Source: Terebella lapidaria
Lineage: Eukaryota; Annelida; Polychaeta; Terebellida; Terebellidae
Length of the DNA stretch: 64,000 nucleotides
Reading direction: 5' to 3'
Assembly (NCBI GenBank): GCA_949152475.1
Contig: OX424560.1
Location: 3,472,001 to 3,536,000, forward strand
The position numbers were made by a program, and so were the translations under genes. Below, in pieces: positions 31,304 to 41,457 of the stretch. The notes under the pieces are model-generated. The model did no database searches, was not told the origin of the DNA, and saw only the letters and a program-made list of their open reading frames with translations. Positions within the stretch are counted from its first letter, which is position 1; each line of letters opens with the position of its first letter.

Positions 31304-32598
31304 TACTGTTCGTTCTCCTGTCGTAAATCCTCGTTTTCGTCCTCAAGCCGATGTAGCTGCCGACGTAGGTGGTCGGTCTCTTCCTCGAGCCGATCAGGGA
31401 AGGTCGGGAGATGCCGTTCGTGGTGGGCTCCCATCCCGAATCCCACAGAGAGGCCGTTATACTCAGCCTGCCGAATATGTTGGTCCATAGCTTCTAGGTA
31501 GAAACGCCGGATCTCCCGAAAGTGTTGGTTCGCCATGTCATCGGCGCGTGCCAGGTACAAGGTCGGAAGGTGTTCACTCTTCCGGGCCGGCAAGATCAAC
31601 GGGTCGGCGTTGTGGGCCGCCTGGGCGATATGAGACACCCAATGTTCCTCGTGGACACGGGGAAGATTTGGAAGCTGGTTCGCTTCCCGACTCCTGAGGG
31701 GGTTGGCCAGATCCGGGTTCTGCCCTGGCAGGGCCTGTAGGCCGGGAAGCATCCGAGTCGACAACCGTGTCCCGTGCTGCTGCACAAATTGGATATCAGC
31801 CGAAAACTCTCCTGAGCCGTGAAACGGCAGCCGTTCATCCAAGTCCCTGTGGAGAGGTTCCAGAGACTCAGGCTCGTCATATCGTAGCCGCGGCCGATCA
31901 GCGGTCGAATCCTTAGTAACGACCGTCTGTATTACCTCCATGCTGCTGTCTAGATATGGAGGTTCGTCCGTCTGAAGGACCGTTCGCCTGGACGGAAGGG
32001 GCGAATCCTCACGGTCGCTGACCGAGGCCGAAATCGATTCCTGGCGGGCTTCCTCCGCAGCCGGCTGTAGAGGTGGAGGAGAGTCCCGTGACTGGGCCGT
32101 TACCTCCTTCCGGTCGGTCTCCTGTCCTGTCGGAGGCGGTGCCGACAAAGGAGGAAATTCCTCCGGTGGGGGAACCAATCCTTCCCTCACGCGATAATCT
32201 GTGACGTTTGTCGCCGTAGGCCGCTCTACCACAAGTTTCCGTGGGATGATGTCCGATGGCCGACTTTGTACCTTGGTCGTCACAGGGGTGGACTGAGCCG
32301 ATGGCTCCGAAACCACGGAGCTGGGAGGCTTGAGTGCGTCCGTCTGGTAGGCGACTGGCCGAGTGAAAAATATTGTGCTAGGTCGACGTATGGTTACCCA
32401 GCGATTCATCGCCATGATGTCATTGATCATCGGAGCTAGGCGAAGGCCGAAGGTACTCAAGGCGTCGGAGCACTTGATGAATTTCCGGGGCCGAATTCGG
32501 GGGGTATTGGTCGAACAGTGGAGGCGCCATGTGCCAAATCCCGAAAGTGAGCACTCTGTTGACATCCCGTCGGAAGATTGGGATGTCGGCCGGAACAC
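31303..32598 (-). CDS. Accessory ORF 2 (coiled-coil protein), unit 1, main part
   Basis: The frame is open for 431 codons; the first codon is GTG, so the true N-terminus is probably the 81-codon frame upstream with a frame change near 32430. Residues ~100-230 are proline/serine/glutamate-rich and disordered. Residues ~300-400 are helical (HWVSHIAQAAHNADPL, FREIRRFYLEAMDQHIRQAE, YNGLSVGFG). It ends in a heptad coiled coil, RLEEETDHLRRQLHRLEDEN. The helical region followed by a coiled coil matches the layout of the 339-residue ORF at 15574-16593. No enzyme or membrane signature. Unknown role, probably oligomeric. Confidence 0.6.
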   Translation of the reverse strand: MFRPTSQSSDGMSTECSLSGFGTWRLHCSTNTPRIRPRKFIKCSDALSTFGLRLAPMINDIMAMNRWVTIRRPSTIFFTRPVAYQTDALKPPSSVVSEPSAQSTPVTTKVQSRPSDIIPRKLVVERPTATNVTDYRVREGLVPPPEEFPPLSAPPPTGQETDRKEVTAQSRDSPPPLQPAAEEARQESISASVSDREDSPLPSRRTVLQTDEPPYLDSSMEVIQTVVTKDSTADRPRLRYDEPESLEPLHRDLDERLPFHGSGEFSADIQFVQQHGTRLSTRMLPGLQALPGQNPDLANPLRSREANQLPNLPRVHEEHWVSHIAQAAHNADPLILPARKSEHLPTLYLARADDMANQHFREIRRFYLEAMDQHIRQAEYNGLSVGFGMGAHHERHLPTFPDRLEEETDHLRRQLHRLEDENEDLRQENEQ

Positions 32599-32665
32599 GA
32601 GGAGGCCGGTAGTTTGGACTGGGCTGCATATCTACGCGGCAGCGTAGCGCGAACCGTTGCAGCAT
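32420..32665 (-). CDS. Probable N-terminal segment of accessory ORF 2, unit 1
   Basis: Starts at an ATG (plus 32663-32665) 18 bases after the zinc-finger ORF stop and runs 81 codons. The sequence (RRDVNRVLTFGIWHMAPPLF, APEIHQVLRRLEYLRP) looks like real protein, whereas the overlapping part of the 431-codon frame does not. A single-base frame change near 32430 would connect the two. The same break is present in unit 2, so it predates the duplication. Confidence 0.4.
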   Translation of the reverse strand: MLQRFALRCRVDMQPSPNYRPPRVPADIPIFRRDVNRVLTFGIWHMAPPLFDQYPPNSAPEIHQVLRRLEYLRPSPSSDDQ

Positions 32666-32683
32666 AGGGCCGGAAGCGTTGAG

Positions 32684-33739
32684 CTATCCTTGCTCAAACA
32701 GCGGGAGAATGCCGACGTGGGTCTGAGTTGCCTCACTCAGGTGCCGAATCATGTCTTCCGACGTGAGCGTGACGTAATTGTCTTTGGCCGGACAGACGAA
32801 AAATCGTAGAAGCGGAAAATGGTACGCCAGGACGTGGGCGTCCAAATCCGAAGCCGAACGGAAAGGTCCACGTCGAGGTACCATTGGCCATATCCTCCCT
32901 TCCTCTCCATCCTCCTCTCCAATACAGAAGGGACATAAATACCGGCCGTCTTCCCTCCTTAGTGGCTCCAAGGTCGCCAAATTTCCCTCCGTAAGTCGTG
33001 AGGGTGCGCCGAAATTGTGTTCATGACCGTAACCATCATGTCGGTTCCGAAGATGGAACGGAACGTCGTTCCAGTTAATCGGCCGAGCTCCGTACGGAGT
33101 GATTGGGGCCGGAACTAGAGCCATGAGCTCCGATATCTGACGACGATAAGCCGAAGCACGTGTCACAGGGCCGGAACTAGCGCGTCGCGAACTTCGCGCC
33201 GATGAGTGAGGACTTCTGCCGGACGACGAACTCGCTGACGAAGCCGAAGACTGTGCCGGTGACGTGACGGCACGGGGCCGAACTACCGGCGTTGATGAGG
33301 CCGAAGATGCTGGGGCAGGCTCGATTGGTGTCATCGCCTGCTGAGCGGGAGCCGACTTTGCCGAGCTGGCGGCTTCCGCCACGCGTTGAGCCTCCAAGGC
33401 TCGACGAACAATTTCCCCACCTTCCTCTAGTTGCCGAAAACGATCCGGGTCGTCCTCTGAGGTCGGACTCGGAGTGTGCCGGGAGCCGCGTTGCGCCAGT
33501 CTCGCCATGATTTTGTATCGTGGCTGTTTATTTGGGCCGGATGCCGTAGCTGTTTGTTTCGAACTGGGTTCGGGGCCGATCGCGGACAACTCCTCGTCCG
33601 TCAGTACAATTGGGTTGTCCTCTTCATCACCACGCTCGACAACCTCAACTGTCAATTTGGTTCCGTCAAACTGGATGGAACGAGGCCGATTATCGTTAGA
33701 GCCGTCATCATCTTTATCATCGCCAGGCTTGTCAGCCAT
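32684..33739 (-). CDS. Accessory ORF 1 (zinc-finger-like protein), unit 1
   Basis: A 351-codon ORF from a clear ATG (MADKPGDDKDDDGSND). Residues 1-60 are acidic; ~100-205 are low-complexity, serine/alanine/proline-rich and then arginine/serine-rich. The folded part is at residues ~235-350: YLCPFC...AHVLAYHFP followed by RFFVCPAKDN...IRHLSEATQTH. The first unit has C-x2-C and H-x4-H; the second keeps one C and two H but lacks the second C. The motif AYHFPLLRFFVC aligns with GYHYPWMKMFVC in the ORF at 14063-15688. No transmembrane segment or signal peptide, so it is not an envelope. DNA, RNA or protein binding is an inference. Confidence 0.75.
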   Translation of the reverse strand: MADKPGDDKDDDGSNDNRPRSIQFDGTKLTVEVVERGDEEDNPIVLTDEELSAIGPEPSSKQTATASGPNKQPRYKIMARLAQRGSRHTPSPTSEDDPDRFRQLEEGGEIVRRALEAQRVAEAASSAKSAPAQQAMTPIEPAPASSASSTPVVRPRAVTSPAQSSASSASSSSGRSPHSSARSSRRASSGPVTRASAYRRQISELMALVPAPITPYGARPINWNDVPFHLRNRHDGYGHEHNFGAPSRLTEGNLATLEPLRREDGRYLCPFCIGEEDGEEGRIWPMVPRRGPFRSASDLDAHVLAYHFPLLRFFVCPAKDNYVTLTSEDMIRHLSEATQTHVGILPLFEQG

Positions 33740-35031
33740 GACGAAAGCCGAAGTGTGAATGTCTCACTATACGTACTAGGCCGACTGTAACTTATAAGTC
33801 CCAATCTCTTCAGAGCCGACCTAGTAATTCTATCCGACACAGTGTTCGTTACTTATCCCGAGCTATTAATTTCCTTCTTACAATGTCCGTAATTATTGAA
33901 AGAATAGTCCGTGATAATTGCCACAAATCTTCCTTTCGACACAAACGAGCTCCTGCCACTTCAAAAGTTCAGGCGCAAATGACCTACTTGCCGCTAGATT
34001 TCCACTGCCGTACACCGAGATGCTTATCAGCATCCCAATTCCACGAATCGGGCCGGGGGGCGCTCTCTGCCGATATACAAAAACGTCTTTACGCTATATC
34101 CCATTGTTCCAAGCGTATCTGCAACAAGGCGGGCCGTTGTCAGGGAAACGCAGGACGATCTCTCTCTGACCTATCCGGGTCAGTCCATTACGACAGTAGG
34201 GGGGTCCTCACACTGTCCATTTTTCCGAATGTCCATCTGCCGTCCCCTGGATTACACGTTCCTATACATTGTCTATTTGTGCTAATCGACTGTTCAAATT
34301 ACTGGGCTCTTTTTGCCCGACGACTCACTATTGTCTTTATCAGGGGAGATTTCATGAGGGTGCTGTAAACAGCTTAAATGTTTATCTGCGCTCGTGCGAA
34401 CCTTGTGAACTATGCAGTTTATCGTTCCTTCTCTTTCAGAGTTAGCGCACAATAAACGAACGGCCGAATTGCTGTTTCACAGACGACACACAGTTATTAA
34501 AGGCTGAGATATTAATATCAATCACTCACAGGGGCGGACATCGTTCCGTTCATTATCAGCCAGTTCACAAGACAGCGGGGCCGCTATATTGTAGGGGGTC
34601 GAAATTGCAATGATCAGGGTCGGTCACACCGTGGCGCTTTGAATATTTATGTGATGGATTTGATGACAGGCCGCATCTTGGCATGATAGCTTTTCCGTGA
34701 CTGGTTCCCGTACCACTGGGCCATTCCTCCGAATACTACATGGAGTGGGTAGAGGCTCTGTCGACGCATACCCCGGAACGAATCACACTACCACCTCTTC
34801 GACAACTAAGTGGCCTTACTCACGGCGTGACATGAGTATTATCCTCTTCGGCTGGCACATGGATTGAAATTTTACATGATAATTTTAGTTAGTGCGTAAC
34901 ACACGCGGAACAATAGCATACGTTATACGGGGTCGAAACACATATCATAATGCAATCAATTTCTCACCAGCATCGTAATTATGAAATCATATCAAGTGTA
35001 TATATATCGAATTCGCCTCACTGGCATCTTG
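33740..35031 (-). other. Non-coding region upstream of accessory ORF 1, unit 1
   Basis: No convincing minus-strand ORF. A 161-codon plus-strand frame (33883-34368) has irregular composition and is judged spurious. The minus strand just upstream of the ATG contains AAG and CAG ends after pyrimidine stretches that could be splice acceptors for a spliced accessory mRNA; this is not proven. Confidence 0.45.
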
Positions 35032-35742
35032 TGCATGTGGATTGACCTGTGTATGTAACCATGACTACATGGAGTTTATGCTTGTGATCGTATAGTGTGT
35101 ACTTGTCCTGTATGTAAGTCATGTAGAATGAATGTTTGTTGTGGAAATATGTATGCGCGGGAGGGACGGGAGTTACGGTCGCTAAAATTACTACATTACA
35201 CCCCTTCATTAATTCTACGCCCTCGGAATTACCCTACCCGGACCCTACCGTCGCCAAAACTAACAATAAAAAGCTAAGAAGTCCTACAAGGTCAAACTCC
35301 AACACTCACACACACACGCCGCGCGACAATGGGAAAACACTTCATACAATAAAAATTCCTAACCGTCAAAATAAACGTCATCGGTCAGTCCGTCAATAGT
35401 CGATACGATGATACATTTACACATACATGCACAACAACGAATGATGATGAAAGGAATGTATGAACAAACTCCTCGACGTTTCATAATGAAACGGAAACTA
35501 TTTAGAGCCTATAAACTGAAAAAGAATTGTCTGGATTAACCTTAACTAAATTACATGGATAAAATGCCGTAATTAGGATAACTATTTACAAGTATTTACA
35601 GATTTTGGCCGACATTACAATGAGCCGACATGACCAGGATGATCACAGTGACCAGGATTTTCCAAGTCACTTTCTCTCATCGGGCCGACATAATTCATTT
35701 AAGGCCGACAGTTTCTCATTCATCACCACCAGGCCGAAACGC

Positions 35743-35964
35743 TTACTCTTTCCTGCCTCTCTTGCCAGCAGGAGGTGGTGGTGGTGCCGGCGACGCCTGC
35801 CGCATTAGTTGTTGTTGCTCCTCTGGTGGTAGACGGGGCAAAATCGACACAATAGTGGCGAGCAGGTCGCCGGGATAGTTGTACCCGAGTCGCTCTGTGT
35901 CGCGGCCGTATCTGTCGGGGTCGAAACTGGGGCCGACTGCTCCAGGTGTGTCACCCGGGCACGT
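35743..35964 (-). CDS. Likely C-terminal continuation of accessory ORF 2, unit 2
   Basis: Same -1 frame extension as at 31082-31303, ending in the basic GKRGRKE sequence. Confidence 0.4.
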   Translation of the reverse strand, partial: TCPGDTPGAVGPSFDPDRYGRDTERLGYNYPGDLLATIVSILPRLPPEEQQQLMRQASPAPPPPPAGKRGRKE

Positions 35965-37259
35965 TACTGTTCGTTCTCCTGCCGTAAATCCTCGTTTTCG
36001 TCCTCAAGCCGATGTAGCTGCCGACGTAGGTGGTCGGTCTCTTCCTCGAGCCGATCAGGGAAGGTCGGGAGATGCCGTTCGTGGTGGGCTCCCATCCCGA
36101 ATCCCACAGAGAGGCCGTTATACTCAGCCTGCCGAATATGTTGGTCCATAGCTTCTAGGTAGAAACGCCGGATCTCCCGAAAGTGTTGGTTCGCCATGTC
36201 ATCGGCGCGTGCCAGGTACAAGGTCGGAAGGTGTTCACTCTTCCGGGCCGGCAAGATCAACGGGTCGGCGTTGTGGGCCGCCTGGGCGATATGAGACACC
36301 CAATGTTCCTCGTGGACACGGGGAAGATTTGGAAGCTGGTTCGCTTCCCGACTCCTGAGGGGGTTGGCCAGATCCGGGTTCTGCCCTGGCAGGGCCTGTA
36401 GGCCGGGAAGCATCCGAGTCGACAACCGTGTCCCGTGCTGCTGCACAAATTGGATATCAGCCGAAAACTCTCCTGAGCCGTGAAACGGCAGCCGTTCATC
36501 CAAGTCCCTGTGGAGAGGTTCCAGAGACTCAGGCTCGTCATATCGTAGCCGCGGCCGATCAGCGGTCGAATCCTTAGTAACGACCGTCTGTATTACCTCC
36601 ATGCTGCTGTCTAGATATGGAGGTTCGTCCGTCTGAAGGACCGTTCGCCTGGACGGAAGGGGCGAATCCTCACGGTCGCTGACCGAGGCCGAAATCGATT
36701 CCTGGCGGGCTTCCTCCGCAGCCGGCTGTAGAGGTGGAGGAGAGTCCCGTGACTGGGCCGTTACCTCCTTCCGGTCGGTCTCCTGTCCTGTCGGAGGCGG
36801 TGCCGACAAAGGAGGAAATTCCTCCGGTGGGGGAACCAATCCTTCCCTCACGCGATAATCTGTGACGTTTGTCGCCGTAGGCCGCTCTACCACAAGTTTC
36901 CGTGGGATGATGTCCGATGGCCGACTTTGTACCTTGGTCGTCACAGGGGTGGACTGAGCCGATGGCTCCGAAACCACGGAGCTGGGAGGCTTGAGTGCGT
37001 CCGTCTGGTAGGCGACTGGCCGAGTGAAAAATATTGTGCTAGGTCGACGTATGGTTACCCAGCGATTCATCGCCATGATGTCATTGATCATCCGAGCTAG
37101 GCGAAGGCCGAAGGTACTCAAGGCGTCGGAGCACTTGATGAATTTCCGGGGCCGAATTCGGGGGGTATTGGTCGAACAGTGGAGGCGCCATGTGCCAAAT
37201 CCCGAAAGTGAGCACTCTGTTGACATCCCGTCGGAAGATTGGGATGTCGGCCGGAACAC
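35964..37259 (-). CDS. Accessory ORF 2 (coiled-coil protein), unit 2, main part
   Basis: Identical to the 31303-32598 frame except for at least one residue (LRLAR in place of LRLAP near residue 56). Same helical region and terminal coiled coil. Confidence 0.6.
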   Translation of the reverse strand: MFRPTSQSSDGMSTECSLSGFGTWRLHCSTNTPRIRPRKFIKCSDALSTFGLRLARMINDIMAMNRWVTIRRPSTIFFTRPVAYQTDALKPPSSVVSEPSAQSTPVTTKVQSRPSDIIPRKLVVERPTATNVTDYRVREGLVPPPEEFPPLSAPPPTGQETDRKEVTAQSRDSPPPLQPAAEEARQESISASVSDREDSPLPSRRTVLQTDEPPYLDSSMEVIQTVVTKDSTADRPRLRYDEPESLEPLHRDLDERLPFHGSGEFSADIQFVQQHGTRLSTRMLPGLQALPGQNPDLANPLRSREANQLPNLPRVHEEHWVSHIAQAAHNADPLILPARKSEHLPTLYLARADDMANQHFREIRRFYLEAMDQHIRQAEYNGLSVGFGMGAHHERHLPTFPDRLEEETDHLRRQLHRLEDENEDLRQENEQ

Positions 37260-37326
37260 GAGGAGGCCGGTAGTTTGGACTGGGCTGCATATCTACGCGG
37301 CAGCGTAGCGCGAACCGTTGCAGCAT
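37081..37326 (-). CDS. Probable N-terminal segment of accessory ORF 2, unit 2
   Basis: Same 81-codon segment as 32420-32665, with the same frame break. Confidence 0.4.
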   Translation of the reverse strand: MLQRFALRCRVDMQPSPNYRPPRVPADIPIFRRDVNRVLTFGIWHMAPPLFDQYPPNSAPEIHQVLRRLEYLRPSPSSDDQ

Positions 37327-37344
37327 AGGGCCGGAAGCGTTGAG

Positions 37345-38400
37345 CTATCCTTGCTCAAACAGCGGGAGAATGCCGACGTGGGTCTGAGTTGCCTCACTCA
37401 GGTGCCGAATCATGTCTTCCGACGTGAGCGTGACGTAATTGTCTTTGGCCGGACAGACGAAAAATCGTAGAAGCGGAAAATGGTACGCCAGGACGTGGGC
37501 GTCCAAATCCGAAGCCGAACGGAAAGGTCCACGTCGAGGTACCATTGGCCATATCCTCCCTTCCTCTCCATCCTCCTCTCCAATACAGAAGGGACATAAA
37601 TACCGGCCGTCTTCCCTCCTTAGTGGCTCCAAGGTCGCCAAATTTCCCTCCGTAAGTCGTGAGGGTGCGCCGAAATTGTGTTCATGACCGTAACCATCAT
37701 GTCGGTTCCGAAGATGGAACGGAACGTCGTTCCAGTTAATCGGCCGAGCTCCGTACGGAGTGATTGGGGCCGGAACTAGAGCCATGAGCTCCGATATCTG
37801 ACGACGATAAGCCGAAGCACGTGTCACAGGGCCGGAACTAGCGCGTCGCGAACTTCGCGCCGATGAGTGAGGACTTCTGCCGGACGACGAACTCGCTGAC
37901 GAAGCCGAAGACTGTGCCGGTGACGTGACGGCACGGGGCCGAACTACCGGCGTTGATGAGGCCGAAGATGCTGGGGCAGGCTCGATTGGTGTCATCGCCT
38001 GCTGAGCGGGAGCCGACTTTGCCGAGCTGGCGGCTTCCGCCACGCGTTGAGCCTCCAAGGCTCGACGAACAATTTCCCCACCTTCCTCTAGTTGCCGAAA
38101 ACGATCCGGGTCGTCCTCTGAGGTCGGACTCGGAGTGTGCCGGGAGCCGCGTTGCGCCAGTCTCGCCATGATTTTGTATCGTGGCTGTTTATTTGGGCCG
38201 GATGCCGTAGCTGTTTGTTTCGAACTGGGTTCGGGGCCGATCGCGGACAACTCCTCGTCCGTCAGTACAATTGGGTTGTCCTCTTCATCACCACGCTCGA
38301 CAACCTCAACTGTCAATTTGGTTCCGTCAAACTGGATGGAACGAGGCCGATTATCGTTAGAGCCGTCATCATCTTTATCATCGCCAGGCTTGTCAGCCAT
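37345..38400 (-). CDS. Accessory ORF 1 (zinc-finger-like protein), unit 2
   Basis: Protein identical to the 351-residue product of 32684-33739. Full description is given there. Confidence 0.75.
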   Translation of the reverse strand: MADKPGDDKDDDGSNDNRPRSIQFDGTKLTVEVVERGDEEDNPIVLTDEELSAIGPEPSSKQTATASGPNKQPRYKIMARLAQRGSRHTPSPTSEDDPDRFRQLEEGGEIVRRALEAQRVAEAASSAKSAPAQQAMTPIEPAPASSASSTPVVRPRAVTSPAQSSASSASSSSGRSPHSSARSSRRASSGPVTRASAYRRQISELMALVPAPITPYGARPINWNDVPFHLRNRHDGYGHEHNFGAPSRLTEGNLATLEPLRREDGRYLCPFCIGEEDGEEGRIWPMVPRRGPFRSASDLDAHVLAYHFPLLRFFVCPAKDNYVTLTSEDMIRHLSEATQTHVGILPLFEQG

Positions 38401-39818
38401 GACGAAAGCCGAAGTGTGAATGTCTCACTATACGTACTAGGCCGACTGTAACTTATAAGTCCCAATCTCTTCAGAGCCGACCTAGTAATTCTATCCGACA
38501 CAGTGTTCGTTACTTATCCCGAGCTATTAATTTCCTTCTTACAATGTCCGTAATTATTGAAAGAATAGTCCGTGATAATTGCCACAAATCTTCCTTTCGA
38601 CACAAACGAGCTCCTGCCACTTCAAAAGTTCAGGCGCAAATGACCTACTTGCCGCTAGATTTCCACTGCCGTACACCGAGATGCTTATCAGCATCCCAAT
38701 TCCACGAATCGGGCCGGGGGGCGCTCTCTGCCGATATACAAAAACGTCTTTACGCTATATCCCATTGTTCCAAGCGTATCTGCAACAAGGCGGGCCGTTG
38801 TCAGGGAAACGCAGGACGATCTCTCTCTGACCTATCCGGGTCAGTCCATTACGACAGTAGGGGGGTCCTCACACTGTCCATTTTTCCGAATGTCCATCTG
38901 CCGTCCCCTGGATTACACGTTCCTATACATTGTCTATTTGTGCTAATCGACTGTTCAAATTACTGGGCTCTTTTTGCCCGACGACTCACTATTGTCTTTA
39001 TCAGGGGAGATTTCATGAGGGTGCTGTAAACAGCTTAAATGTTTATCTGCGCTCGTGCGAACCTTGTGAACTATGCAGTTTATCGTTCCTTCTCTTTCAG
39101 AGTTAGCGCACAATAAACGAACGGCCGAATTGCTGTTTCACAGACGACACACAGTTATTAAAGGCTGAGATATTAATATCAATCACTCACAGGGGCGGAC
39201 ATCGTTCCGTTCATTATCAGCCAGTTCACAAGACAGCGGGGCCGCTATATTGTAGGGGGTCGAAATTGCAATGATCAGGGTCGGTCACACCGTGGCGCTT
39301 TGAATATTTATGTGATGGATTTGATGACAGGCCGCATCTTGGCATGATAGCTTTTCCGTGACTGGTTCCCGTACCACTGGGCCATTCCTCCGAATACTAC
39401 ATGGAGTGGGTAGAGGCTCTGTCGACGCATACCCCGGAACGAATCACACTACCACCTCTTCGACAACTAAGTGGCCTTACTCACGGCGTGACATGAGTAT
39501 TATCCTCTTCGGCTGGCACATGGATTGAAATTTTACATGATAATTTTAGTTAGTGCGTAACACACGCGGAACAATAGCATACGTTATACGGGGTCGAAAC
39601 ACATATCATAATGCAATCAATTTCTCACCAGCATCGTAATTATGAAATCATATCAAGTGTATATATATCGAATTCGCCTCACTGGCATCTTGTACATATT
39701 AAATACATATATTGTTATTGTAATATATTGTATTATTATAAGGAATGACATGATATCATAGTCCGTTAGACATGCATAATTCATCATCAATGATATCAAT
39801 CAGATAACAAGGCCGGGG
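38401..39818 (-). other. Non-coding region between integrase and accessory genes
   Basis: About 1.4 kb with no credible minus-strand ORF. The last 126 bases next to integrase lie outside the duplicated unit. Function unknown; it could hold splice or packaging signals. Confidence 0.5.
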
Positions 39819-40541
39819 TTATCTGTATCGGGCCGGTCTGCGTGCGTTACGTCTGGGTCGATTTGGTCGTGCAGGCAGGGGCGTAGCCTCGCTTGTCTCG
39901 GGGTCGGATGATATCACAGGCTTTTGCCTGCGTGTCTTGCGTGCCGGTTTTGGAATGTCGGAACTTGATCTGTGCGATCTTTTCTTTTGCTGATGTCGAC
40001 TTGAGCCGGAAGAAGTCGGAGATCGTGGCTGACGATCCTGGGTCGCTGGCGAGTCAGACTCAGCTGTTTGGTCTGTATCTGTATGCCGATCTTGTACCGT
40101 GACCTCCCAGGGGTAGTAAAACTCCTTGAGAAGCCCCATGGGGTCGGCCGACTGTTCTGAGCCGGACTTGCTTGACGACGTCGAAGGTCGTACAGGGTCG
40201 GAATAGATGTGAGCCGCTTGGTTGTCACCTTCGTACGGCTTGAGCACGTCCAGATGAACAACACGAGTGTTCCGAGGGTTGGAAACCAAGGCGATTCGGT
40301 AATCTACCTCGGTCACACGGTCGACGATCCTCCAGGGACCAGTCCAAGGCCGAGCGAACTTATTATTCTGCGTGAGGGGCAGATAATAATACCGGACCAG
40401 TTCTCCTGGTTGAAACTGGGGTCGTGGTTTCGCATGAGCGTCGTAACCCATCTTCTGTCGAATTGCCGCTTTCTCAAGATGGTCTTGAGCCGTGGGCCGT
40501 CCTGATGGCTTGCCGTAAATACTCCACATACTCCGGACCAC
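39819..40541 (-). pseudogene. pol: Integrase C-terminal domain with GPY/F-like motif, frameshifted from integrase core
   Basis: Begins in the helix linking the integrase core (AQDHLEKAAIRQKMGYDAHA), then the barrel-like GPY/F region FQPGELVRYYYLPLTQNNKF and RPWTGPWRIVDRV, then a long S/R-rich disordered tail ending at TAA 39819-39821. It is in a different frame from the core, with the break near 40490-40500. No chromodomain is seen. Confidence 0.8.
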
Positions 40542-41457
40542 ACGGAGGTAGAGGTTCGGGGTCGTAAGTCGGGAACATGAGGTCGACTGGCAAGTTACAC
40601 TCGTGTCCGTACACCATCAGATGCGGGGTGCATCCCGTGGACGAGTGTACTGAGGTTCGATAGGCCATTAACACATATGGCAGGTGCATGTCCCAGTCGT
40701 TCGCACGATCGCTGACGAATGCACTCAGCATGCTGAGCAATGTCCTGTTGAATCGCTCCACTTGGCCGTCGCTCTGAGGTCGATATGGGGTCGTGCGGAT
40801 CTTCTTAGCGCCCAGAAGACGCACAACATGCCGAAACAAAGAGGACTCAAATTCAGTGCCCTGGTCGCTATGGATCGCCTTGGGGACACCATGGTAAACT
40901 ATCCATCTGTTCACCAGGACGTCGGCAACATTTTTGGCGGTATGTCGCCGCAGCGGAAAGGCGTCCGTATATTTTGTGAAATAGTCCGACACCACGAGGA
41001 CGTATCGATAGCCTCTTCCCGTGACCTTGTGGGTGTCGAGGATCTCCATCGCTATTCGGTCGAAAGGCGCTCCCGTCGGTAACTGCGTCAGGGGCGATCG
41101 TTTTGGGGCCGGTTTACCCTTGCGGGTCACACATTGCGGGCAGCGGGCACACCAGCGGGCGACATCCAGTGCCAGGCCGGGCCAGTAGAATCGGCGCCTG
41201 ACTCTCTCGATGGTTCGCTGAATGCCGAGATGTCCGACAATCTTCAGGTTGTGAAGTTGGTGCAGAACCTGCGTTTTGAGTGCTACGGGGAGCACAGTTT
41301 GCACCACAGGCCATCCAGCGGGATCGAGTTTTACGTGCCGAACTAGTACTCCGTCTTGTAGCGCCAGGAGGCTCCATCTGGAAACAAGTGTCTTTACCTC
41401 CTCCCCATGGCGCGCTACTTCCCGCGGGTCGGGTTTCGTGCCGGCTTGTACCCATTG
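40474..41457 (-). pseudogene. pol: Integrase: zinc-binding and DDE core
   Basis: In the same frame as RT/RNase H but separated from it by one TGA (41458-41460). The N-terminal HHCC domain has H...H in HNLKIVGHLGI and CARCPQC. The catalytic core shows D in MEILDTH, D in IHSDQGTEF and E in GQVERFN, with typical spacing and the context TTPYRPQSDGQVERFNRTL of Ty3/gypsy integrases. It would join element DNA ends to host DNA. The core reading frame ends at a TGA near 40474 where the frame slips. Confidence 0.85.

Larger units (their letters stand above)
30371..35031 (-). repeat. Tandem duplication unit 1 (4,661 bp)
   Basis: Identical in length and almost identical in sequence to 35032-39692; only a handful of substitutions were noticed, for example near 31012, 31321 and 32430. 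The unit runs from inside the LTR through the PPT and both accessory genes to a point in the non-coding region behind integrase. Confidence 0.92.
35032..39692 (-). repeat. Tandem duplication unit 2 (4,661 bp)
   Basis: Second copy of 30371-35031. It begins with a partial LTR (35032-35195) immediately joined to internal sequence; the junction at 35031/35032 (CATCTTG|TGCATGTGG) has essentially no homology. Unit 2 is the copy contiguous with pol and is therefore the original arrangement on its pol side. Confidence 0.92.

Noticed and set aside
33883..34368. 161-codon plus-strand ORF (and its copy at 38544-39029)
   Set aside because: Antisense to the element, irregular composition, no family resemblance; duplicated only because the whole unit is.
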